36,191 nucleotides of DNA from Rhodospirillaceae bacterium. GTDB lineage: Bacteria > Pseudomonadota > Alphaproteobacteria > Rhodospirillales > UBA2165. The notes beneath the pieces were generated by a model that was given only the letters and a program-made list of their open reading frames with translations, made no database searches and had not been told where the DNA came from. The position numbers were made by a program, and so were the translations under genes. The DNA lies in the NCBI GenBank assembly GCA_018674495.1, contig JABHAA010000033.1, forward strand, positions 1-36,191, in the 5' to 3' direction. This document shows, piece by piece, positions 1 to 5,862 of the stretch (position 1 is its first letter; each line of letters starts with the position of its first letter).

Positions 1-46
1 AGACATTCTTGGCGATATCGAGGCCAATAACTGATACGGTACTCAT
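1..46 (-). mobile_element. IS110-family transposase, N-terminal fragment (runs off window)
   Basis: Reading leftwards from the ATG at 46, the 15 visible codons give MSTVSVIGLDIAKNV. This is the characteristic N-terminus of IS110-family (DEDD, RuvC-like) transposases; the D of GLDIAK is the first catalytic acidic residue of that family. A good ribosome binding site (AAGGAG, at about 54-59 on the minus strand) sits 7-8 bases before the ATG. The rest of the gene lies outside the window, so its intactness cannot be judged. In this family the sequence upstream of the ORF belongs to the element's end and can encode the guide (bridge) RNA. The element boundary therefore probably lies somewhere between 47 and the palindrome that starts at 128. 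The family call rests on a short stretch but a very typical one. Confidence 0.75.
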
Positions 47-127
47 GGACGGTCTCCTTTCGAATGGTCCGTTTTAACGACATCCATTCTGGCACACTCG
101 ATGCCGCGCGGGGGCCGTCCACCCCAT

Positions 128-184
128 CAGTATACTAATTACCGCTCATATTTATTCTTATTAATTGGTATACTGTCACGAATT
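128..184. repeat. Palindromic repeat, copy 1
   Basis: An AT-rich inverted repeat has arms at 128-141 and 162-175. They form a 14-bp stem with one G-T pair around a 20-base loop. The block from 128 to about 184 is nearly identical, in the same orientation, to 666-721. On the left the similarity stops abruptly at 128, on the side facing the IS110 transposase. Copy 2 continues pairing for about 12 more bases on that side, so copy 1 looks truncated. Confidence 0.85.
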
Positions 185-231
185 GATACGCGGCCTTCCT
201 ATTCCAGCGTCGGCGCTGCATGATGGCGAGT

Positions 232-612
232 ATGGGCAAACTAACAGTAATCGGCCTGGCGTTCGATGTGGTAGGAGTGATCCTTCTGGCGCTGTCGTTT
301 CTTGGTGCCAAAACGCGCCAGATGGTCACAATGGCCGGCGCGGCTTGGGGCGGCAACAAGGTGGTGTTCGGGTCTTTGATGCTACAGAGAACGGATGCCA
401 GATTTGGACTGCCGCTATTGGTCGCCGGATTCGCAATTCAGGCTATTGGGTCATATTGCCAGGGGCGGGGTTGCGCTCTTCTTTCAGCCGATAGCGCAAA
501 ATGGTTCTATATATTCCTGGTCCTCTATGCCCTCTTTTATGTCTACCGCCGGTATTACGTTTCGCTGCTATTTGATCGACTGTACCGAGAACTCCATCCA
601 GATGACGAATGA
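232..612 (+). CDS. Small hypothetical membrane protein
   Basis: This ORF of about 126 residues (130 if the ATG at 220 is used) is enclosed by the two palindromic repeats. It begins with a hydrophobic segment (TVIGLAFDVVGVILLALSFL). A second hydrophobic segment lies near residues 60-75 (LPLLVAGFAIQAIGSYC) and a third near 95-110 (WFYIFLVLYALFYVYRRYY). The C-terminus is charged. The opening resembles small alphaproteobacterial membrane proteins of unknown function that start with an IGL-x-LDVVGV-type helix, which is why the ATG at 232 is preferred. No strong ribosome binding site precedes either start. No catalytic motif is visible and no function is proposed. It could be a passenger gene of a palindrome-bounded cassette. 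Confidence 0.5.
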   Translation: MGKLTVIGLAFDVVGVILLALSFLGAKTRQMVTMAGAAWGGNKVVFGSLMLQRTDARFGLPLLVAGFAIQAIGSYCQGRGCALLSADSAKWFYIFLVLYALFYVYRRYYVSLLFDRLYRELHPDDE

Positions 613-653
613 TCTCGACATCTGCCGGGGTGCTAACGCCCTGAGCATCCAGG

Positions 654-723
654 TTAATTCATGACAGTATACTAATTACCGCTCATACTTTATCTTATTA
701 ATTAGTATACTGTCACGAATTAA
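654..723. repeat. Palindromic repeat, copy 2 (long perfect arms)
   Basis: The arms at 654-678 and 699-723 pair over 25 bp with a single mismatch (A661/C716). The inner 17 bp (662-678 with 699-715) are perfect, around a 20-base loop. The loop sequence and right flank (TGTCACGAATT) are shared with copy 1 about 538 bp upstream. The palindrome could form a cruciform or an RNA hairpin. It is AT-rich and lacks a flanking T-run, so it does not look like a standard terminator. Confidence 0.9.
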
Positions 724-783
724 TAATACCGGTGGCCCGTATATTTGAGATCGAACATTAGAGGCCGCTGCCGGGCCAGGTGC

Positions 784-2073
784 CTACCCGTCCAGCATAC
801 CGCCGACCAGGCCTTCGCGGACTTTGGCGGCATCGAGGCCATTCAGGGCAATCATTTCGGCGCTTTCGGCCATGATGGCGTCGATATCGTTCATCGCCTT
901 GAAGCGCTTGAACAGATCGGGCCGGGTAATCCCCATGGCCTCGCCGATTAGCTCCATCATATTGACCGTCTCGAAGGGCCAATCGGTTTCATGGCTGCAG
1001 AGATCCCGGTGGCAGGCATGGTAAACGCCGGCCAGGGTATCGACGCCGGCCGCCTTCGCCGCCTCCAGCAAATCGGAGTGGGCAGAATCGCGAAGCGCCG
1101 GGCGGCCCACATAGTTGGTGCAGCTTAGCGCCATTTGCAGCACCGGAAGATCGACGAATTCCAAACCGGGGATGGCCTGCAAAATCTTTTTCGCCGCCTC
1201 GGAGACCGCGTTGGCGCCGGCATGTTCGTGCAGGCCGACCTTTTTGTTTACCGGGTGCACCAGAAATGGGCGCAAATCATCAATGCGTTCGGCCAAATAT
1301 GTGATGAACATGCTCATCCCGAAAGTATCCTCGCCCGTGGCTTCGCGGTAGTTGGGCAAGGTCACGTCGTCCATCAGCTTGTCGCAGCCCGGGCACCAGT
1401 TGAGCACCTGCTTGGTGCCGCCGGCGCTTAAACTGCGGATGGTATTGAAGGCCAGCTTGCCGGTGCCGCCGGCGTCGCCAGGCCCGACCTGCTGCACGCC
1501 GCAACAATTGCTGGGCCCGCCCATGACCCTATATTTCAGCTCCAGCGCGTCCAGCACATCCAGACACAGAAGCGCGATATGCGGCGTGCGCAAAACGTTG
1601 CAGCCGATATAAAAGACGAAATCGGAGCTGTCCGGCTGATCCGCCATGGCACCGGGCCCCTCGCCGAGGCGATTTAATTCCTCCGGCGTCAATTGCATGC
1701 GCGACAGCGTGCGGACGCTGTTGCTCATATTCCGGTAGCCGGCGGCGCCGGTTTTCTTGGACCCATCGTCGCCCATTTCTGCGCGCTTCAACATCATCCG
1801 CGCCGCCAGTTGCATAAAGCGCGGGTTCAAATCTTCCGGGCAGGCGGGGATGCAATCGCCGCTGGCGGTGCACAGATTGACCCATGCCGCCTCGCCATCT
1901 TCGCCGCCGCTCCGCAGCACATCCAGCAATCCGCCGAGCAGCAATGGGGCATCATCGCCGGTGCTGGTCATCGGGCAGGCGGTCACGCAATCGCCGCAGG
2001 AGGTGCAAGCCGCAGCCATTGCCGCCGCGCGCCCGTCCATGGCCGAAATAAATTTCTCGCCATCGCCCTTCAT
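784..2073 (-). CDS. HdrD/GlpC-like (Fe-S)-binding protein with CCG domains
   Basis: The 429-residue product matches the heterodisulfide reductase/glycolate-oxidase iron-sulfur subunit superfamily, which passes electrons between a partner dehydrogenase or disulfide site and a carrier. A classic 4Fe-4S motif is present at C23-x2-C26-x2-C29-x3-C33-P. The second motif has C68, C74 and C78, but Ser71 replaces the usual second cysteine. A CCG domain follows with FYIGC (about 160), NCCG (about 190) and WCPGC. The second CCG domain is partly degenerate: it reads LHEHAGAN where a cysteine motif is common, but keeps ACHRDLC. The start at 2073 is chosen over an upstream ATG at 2166 because AAGGA lies about 8 bases before it, and because the longer start would run into the hairpin at 2150-2186. 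No flavoprotein or membrane partner is adjacent, so the redox partner is unknown. Confidence 0.8.
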   Translation of the reverse strand: MKGDGEKFISAMDGRAAAMAAACTSCGDCVTACPMTSTGDDAPLLLGGLLDVLRSGGEDGEAAWVNLCTASGDCIPACPEDLNPRFMQLAARMMLKRAEMGDDGSKKTGAAGYRNMSNSVRTLSRMQLTPEELNRLGEGPGAMADQPDSSDFVFYIGCNVLRTPHIALLCLDVLDALELKYRVMGGPSNCCGVQQVGPGDAGGTGKLAFNTIRSLSAGGTKQVLNWCPGCDKLMDDVTLPNYREATGEDTFGMSMFITYLAERIDDLRPFLVHPVNKKVGLHEHAGANAVSEAAKKILQAIPGLEFVDLPVLQMALSCTNYVGRPALRDSAHSDLLEAAKAAGVDTLAGVYHACHRDLCSHETDWPFETVNMMELIGEAMGITRPDLFKRFKAMNDIDAIMAESAEMIALNGLDAAKVREGLVGGMLDG

Positions 2074-2149
2074 TGGCTTTTCCTTACATGCAAATTTGGA
2101 GGCGATGCTATGCCAATTCGCGTTCCGGCGCCAGATGTTAGGTGACAGC

Positions 2150-2189
2150 ATCAGGGGCCTAGCCATTGTCTGGCTAGACCCCTGATTTT
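2150..2189. terminator. Strong hairpin between tRNA-Asn and the Fe-S gene
   Basis: The arms at 2150-2165 and 2171-2186 pair over 16 bp with one mismatch around the loop TTGTC. A short T-run (2186-2189) follows on the plus strand. The hairpin lies just past the 3' end of the minus-strand tRNA pair, so it probably marks the end of that transcript, although the T-run suits plus-strand termination better. A processing or stability hairpin is an alternative. Confidence 0.6.
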
Positions 2190-2191
2190 GT

Positions 2192-2266
2192 TGGCTCCGG
2201 CGGTAAGACTCGAACTTACAACCTAGCGGTTAACAGCCGCTCGCTCTGCCATTGAGCTACGCCGGA
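2192..2266 (-). tRNA. tRNA-Asn (GTT)
   Basis: The minus strand folds as a complete cloverleaf. The 7-bp acceptor stem TCCGGCG pairs perfectly with CGCCGGA. The D-loop region contains AGCTCAATGG and the anticodon loop CTGTTAA gives anticodon GTT. The T-arm is GTTCGAGTC, the discriminator base is G, and CCA is encoded at the 3' end (2192-2194). It lies 9 bases after tRNA-Cys on the same strand, so the two are probably co-transcribed. Confidence 0.95.
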
Positions 2267-2275
2267 ATAAACTGT

Positions 2276-2349
2276 TGGAGGCGCGGACCGGAATCGAACC
2301 GGTGTTCACGGCTTTGCAGGCCGCTGCGTAGCCACTCCGCCACCGCGCC
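2276..2349 (-). tRNA. tRNA-Cys (GCA)
   Basis: The minus strand gives a full cloverleaf with acceptor stem GGCGCGG/CCGCGCC. The anticodon loop CTGCAAA gives anticodon GCA, and the T-arm contains GGTTCGATTCC. The discriminator base is U73, the identity base of tRNA-Cys, and CCA is encoded. It is upstream of tRNA-Asn on the same strand. Confidence 0.95.
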
Positions 2350-2559
2350 GTTCCAGGGCACCTCCTGATTGGCGCTGATCAAAGGCTGCAGAAATTAGAC
2401 GTTGCGCCCTGAGTGGTCAAGAACCCTTTCAGCCCAGACGCCGGCAAAATAAAAATTTGGCGGCCCGCGCCGGAATAGAGTGATCCTTTGCTTGTTTGGT
2501 GGTAAGAGATTCCCATATTCTAAATAGAGCTTTGGGGACAAGACATGGAGGGACAAGAC

Positions 2560-3213
2560 ATGGATTTTGCCGCCGCGCGCCGCAATATGGTCGAAAGCCA
2601 GATACGCACCAACCGGGTCACCGATGCGCGCATCGTTGCCGCCTTGGGCGAAATCCCGCGCGAACTGTTCGTCGGCGAAGACCGGGCCGGCATTGCCTAT
2701 GTGGATGAAGCCCTGAGCCTTGGGCCGGGGCGCTACCTGATGGAGCCGATGGCCTTCGCGATGTTACTGCAGGCAGCGGAAATCGGCGGCGATGATGTGG
2801 TTCTCGATATCGGTTGCGCCACCGGCTATTCGTCGGCGGTATTGGCGCGCCTCGCCGGGACCGTTGTCGGACTGGAAGAAGACGCGGGCTTCGCCGCCCG
2901 TGCCACCGAGCTGCTGGGTGAATTGAAGATCGATAATGTGGCCGTCATGGAAGGCGCGCTCACCGATGGCCATGCCGGCCAGGCGCCCTACGACGCCATT
3001 ATTTTTTCGGGCGCCGCCGCAGACGTGCCGGACGCTATCATCGGGCAATTGGCGGACGGCGGGCGGCTGGTTTTTATCGAAGCCTCAGATGACGGCGTCG
3101 GCCGCGGTTACGTGATCGGGAAATACGGCGAATCGGTCAGCCGCAGGCACATATTCGACGCCGGATCGCCCCTATTGCCGGGTTTTGAGCCGGTTGCCGC
3201 CTTCAGTTTTTGA
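2560..3213 (+). CDS. Protein-L-isoaspartate O-methyltransferase-like SAM methyltransferase
   Basis: The 217-residue product belongs to the PCMT family, whose members use S-adenosylmethionine to methylate isoaspartyl residues in damaged proteins. The N-terminus (ARRNMVESQIRTNRVTD, about 5-21) is typical of the alphaproteobacterial version found beside tolC. SAM motif I, VLDIGCATGYSS, is at 81-92. The usual PCMT substrate motif around SQP is replaced by GRYLMEPMAFA (57-67), so repair activity is not assured. The ATG at 2560 is preferred because GGAGGG lies 7 bases upstream; an alternative ATG at 2545 adds five residues. The gene is followed by tolC after a 267-bp gap. Confidence 0.85.
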   Translation: MDFAAARRNMVESQIRTNRVTDARIVAALGEIPRELFVGEDRAGIAYVDEALSLGPGRYLMEPMAFAMLLQAAEIGGDDVVLDIGCATGYSSAVLARLAGTVVGLEEDAGFAARATELLGELKIDNVAVMEGALTDGHAGQAPYDAIIFSGAAADVPDAIIGQLADGGRLVFIEASDDGVGRGYVIGKYGESVSRRHIFDAGSPLLPGFEPVAAFSF

Positions 3214-3305
3214 AAATTGCACGCTCCGGGCCCGAATTTGAGGCCTGAATGGCGCAAACTCCGCCGAATTCCGCTTTATTTGGTGTCCAAGCATTGATGA
3301 TCCTC

Positions 3306-3311
3306 TATACT
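3306..3311 (+). promoter_or_regulatory. Possible -10 element for tolC
   Basis: TATACT lies in an AT-richer patch about 170 bases before the tolC start. The nearest -35-like hexamer (TTGGTG at 3280) has a 20-base spacer, which is long. This is a weak candidate. Nothing else definite is seen in the 267-bp gap between the methyltransferase and tolC. Confidence 0.25.
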
Positions 3312-3480
3312 TTGTAGGAACACAAATGTGCGGGGGATTTCGCAAACCTTTTGGTAAGACTTTTTCCATAGGGTCGGATTGGGATATTCGGGGTGTTGTG
3401 AGCGCATCGGCAGGCGCGGCTATTGCTTCCGAATTCCCGTTATCGGCGGCCTTATGGTCGCCGTCGGGAGTAACAACTAA

Positions 3481-4884
3481 ATGCGTGTAAATAAATTGGT
3501 TGCGGGTGGTGTAACGATTTCGGCCCTGGCGTTTAGTCTGGCCGTTGCCGGCATTCCTGCCAATGCCCAATCGCTGCAAGATGCGTTGGCCGCAACCTAT
3601 ACCAACAATCCCGAATTGCTGGCCCAACGGGCTGAGCAGCGCGCCGTCGATGAAGGCGTGCCGCAAGCCTTGGCCAACTGGCGGCCCAACGTGACCTTGT
3701 CCGGCGACGTGGCCCGCACCCAATCTCATTTGAATACGCGGACCACCACCAACCGGGATCAAATGCGCTCGCCGCGCTCTGCCGATCTGGTTGTGACCCA
3801 ACCTTTGTTTCGCGGCTTGAGGACAGTGGCCGGTATCGCCGAGGCGGAAAATGACGTTCTCTCGCAGCGCGCCAAGGTGATCGCCAAGGAGCAGGATGTG
3901 CTTTTGGAGGCCGCGTCCGCATACGTGGGCGTGGTCCGCGATCAAGCTGTCCTCAAATTGAATATCAACAACGAGCAGGTCTTGCGCCGCCAACTGGAAG
4001 CCGCCCAAGACCGCTTCCGGGTCGGCGAAATTACCCGCACTGATGTCAGTCAGGCCGAGGCAAGGCTAGCCGGCGCAACCGCCGACCGCATCGCCGCCGA
4101 GGGCAATCTGAAAACGGCGCGCGCCGAATACCGGAACGTGGTCGGCGAGGCGCCGCAAACCCTCACCCAGCCGGCGGCGCCGACCGATTTGCCCGCCAGC
4201 CTCGAAGCGGCGGTGGCGGCGGCGCGCACCCAGCATCCCGACGTGGTCTCGGCCGACTTCGATGTGCGCTCGGCCAACGACAATATCAAGTCGGTGCGCG
4301 GCGAGCTGCTGCCCACATTGAATTTTGTCGGCACCCTTTCCAGAGCCTGGGAATCATCGACCAACGACAGCCAATTGACCACCGGTTCGGTCAAGCTGGA
4401 TCTATCGGTGCCGATCTATCAGAAGGGTTCGGTCTATTCGCGTCTGCGCGAAGCCAAGATCGACGCCGGCAAAAGCCGGCTGACCCTTGATGATGCCCGC
4501 CGCGATCAGATCCAGGCGGCCTCCGATGCCTGGGAAACCTTGGAGGCGGCGAAGGCCCGTATCCAATCATTCAACGCCCAGATTAAAGCCGCCGAGATCG
4601 CTCTTGAAGGCGTGCAGCGCGAAGCCACGGTCGGCTCCAGAACGGTGCTCGATGTGCTCGACGCCGAACAGGAATTGCTCGACGCCAAGGTGTCCCTGGT
4701 GCGCGCCCAGCGCGACGAAGTGGTCGCGGCGTTTGAATTGAAAGAATCAGCCGGGCTGTTGACCGCCCGGCAACTGCAGTTACCGGTAACGATTTATGAT
4801 CCGGCAGCCTATTACAAACGGGTGCGGATGAAGATGTTCGGCGGTGATACGCCCGGTACGACCACGCCGGACGGCAAAAAATGA
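3481..4884 (+). CDS. tolC: TolC-family outer-membrane efflux protein
   Basis: The 467-residue product is the outer-membrane channel of tripartite efflux pumps and type I secretion systems. A signal peptide is visible (MRVNKLVAGGVTISALAF..., cleavage probably after PANA at about 29). The mature protein opens with SLQDALAATYTNNPEL, the usual first helix of the family. Two repeated outer-membrane efflux domains follow, with long heptad-like helices (for example EQVLRRQLEAAQDRFRVGEITRTDVSQAEARL near 165-195). The internal repeat is seen again at DVLDAEQELLDAKVSLVRAQRD near 395-415. The length is normal. GGGAG lies 10 bases before the ATG. No inner-membrane pump or adaptor gene is adjacent, so it probably serves several partners. 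Its position between PCMT and the popZ-family gene is a common alphaproteobacterial arrangement. Confidence 0.92.
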   Translation: MRVNKLVAGGVTISALAFSLAVAGIPANAQSLQDALAATYTNNPELLAQRAEQRAVDEGVPQALANWRPNVTLSGDVARTQSHLNTRTTTNRDQMRSPRSADLVVTQPLFRGLRTVAGIAEAENDVLSQRAKVIAKEQDVLLEAASAYVGVVRDQAVLKLNINNEQVLRRQLEAAQDRFRVGEITRTDVSQAEARLAGATADRIAAEGNLKTARAEYRNVVGEAPQTLTQPAAPTDLPASLEAAVAAARTQHPDVVSADFDVRSANDNIKSVRGELLPTLNFVGTLSRAWESSTNDSQLTTGSVKLDLSVPIYQKGSVYSRLREAKIDAGKSRLTLDDARRDQIQAASDAWETLEAAKARIQSFNAQIKAAEIALEGVQREATVGSRTVLDVLDAEQELLDAKVSLVRAQRDEVVAAFELKESAGLLTARQLQLPVTIYDPAAYYKRVRMKMFGGDTPGTTTPDGKK

Positions 4885-4895
4885 AGAACACAAAA

Positions 4896-4915
4896 TCCAA
4901 CCTCAGGCGGTTGGA
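4896..4915. other. Small hairpin after tolC
   Basis: A 7-bp stem (TCCAACC/GGTTGGA) with a six-base loop lies 12 bases after the tolC stop. There is no T-run, so it may stabilise the mRNA end rather than terminate transcription. Confidence 0.3.
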
Positions 4916-5015
4916 GCGGCAGGGTTGCGTCATGTTAACGAATCCCGGATGCGGCCAAATTGGCGGTTCGGGAATGGGCAAAATCTGGTGTTTGTGAGAG
5001 ATCGGATAATCGACA

Positions 5016-5750
5016 ATGGCTGAAGAAGAAGATTCTGGGCAAGAGCCCTCAATGGAAGACATCCTTGCGTCCATAAGACGCATATTGTCGGAGGACGAAG
5101 AAGAAGGCGGCGGCGAAGCGGAAGCCGGGGCCGCGCCTGAACCGGAGCCGGAGCCTGAACCGGAGCCCGAACCCGAACCCGAACCCGAACCCGAACCGGA
5201 AGAAGAGGAAGAAGAAGAGATGGATATGGCGGCGGCCATGGAAGACATGGAGGCCGCCGAGCCGGAACCGGAACCGGAGCCCGAGCCTGAACCGGAAATC
5301 GAATTAGAGGATATTGTCGAGGAACCCGAGCCTATCCCGGAGCCGGAGCCAATCCCAGAGCCCGCGCCCGCACCGCCGCCGCCCGAACCGGTGATGGCTC
5401 CGCCGCCTCCGCCTCCGCCACAGCCCGTGGGCTCGGTCGAGGATATTCTGGAATTGACCGAACGCATGATCGCGACGCCTATGTCCGATGCGGGCGCCGG
5501 CGCGCCGATCCTGTCACCGGGCGCCCACCAAAACTCGACCGACGCGCTACAGCAATTGGCGCGCGCGCTCCTTTCCAAGCGCGACATCGCCATCGGCACC
5601 CGCGATATGACCTTGGAGGGTTTGATCCGCGAAATTTTACGTCCAATTCTGCGCGAATGGCTGGATCAAAACCTGCCCTATCTAATCGAGCGGCTGGTCA
5701 AAAAAGAGATCGATCACATGGTCAACAAGGCCGAAAGCCTCGATCTGTAA
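5016..5750 (+). CDS. popZ: PopZ-family polar organizing protein (DUF2497)
   Basis: The 244-residue product has the three-part plan of PopZ, the alphaproteobacterial protein that assembles a matrix at the cell pole and anchors the chromosome partition complex. The N-terminal helix [18 protein letters not shown] (12-29) is the conserved partner-binding segment. A long acidic, proline-rich linker follows, made largely of Pro-Glu repeats (about 40-62 and 80-95) and then a PPP-rich stretch (about 120-138). The C-terminal self-assembly domain contains [52 protein letters not shown]. The gene is followed by valS, as in many relatives. The ribosome binding site is weak. The repeat makes the coding DNA low-complexity and creates a long artefactual open frame on the other strand. 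Confidence 0.88.
   Translation: MAEEEDSGQEPSMEDILASIRRILSEDEEEGGGEAEAGAAPEPEPEPEPEPEPEPEPEPEPEEEEEEEMDMAAAMEDMEAAEPEPEPEPEPEPEIELEDIVEEPEPIPEPEPIPEPAPAPPPPEPVMAPPPPPPPQPVGSVEDILELTERMIATPMSDAGAGAPILSPGAHQNSTDALQQLARALLSKRDIAIGTRDMTLEGLIREILRPILREWLDQNLPYLIERLVKKEIDHMVNKAESLDL
5133..5201 (+). repeat. In-gene hexanucleotide repeat encoding Pro-Glu
   Basis: Tandem units of the type GAACC(C/G/T) and GAGCC(G/C/T) encode an alternating Pro-Glu run in the popZ linker. A shorter second run is at about 5261-5299. The units vary at the third codon position, so the array is partly diverged. It could still change length by slippage without shifting frame, because each unit is six bases. Confidence 0.8.
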
Positions 5751-5862
5751 ATGTAATTTACAGCCTGCGTTTGCATGATATGGTGCGCCCCCTTAGGCCG
5801 CGCGCTTTGCGCTCCGGTCTGGGTTTCCGAAATGGTTTTTTGCGAATTGGCGATGATCCCCC

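Noticed and set aside
3172..4008. Minus-strand open frame of 278 codons spanning the tolC start and upstream gap
   Set aside because: It covers the tolC promoter region and signal peptide, has no family features, and its composition follows from the plus-strand coding.
5133..5299. Possible CRISPR or tandem-repeat array
   Set aside because: The units are six-base coding repeats for Pro-Glu with no spacers. No CRISPR-like array was seen anywhere in the window.
4583..5599. Long minus-strand open frame rich in Ser-Gly opposite tolC and popZ
   Set aside because: It is a by-product of the GC-rich Pro-Glu repeat on the plus strand. The Ser-Gly runs mirror the repeat, there is no domain, and the plus-strand genes are clearly real.
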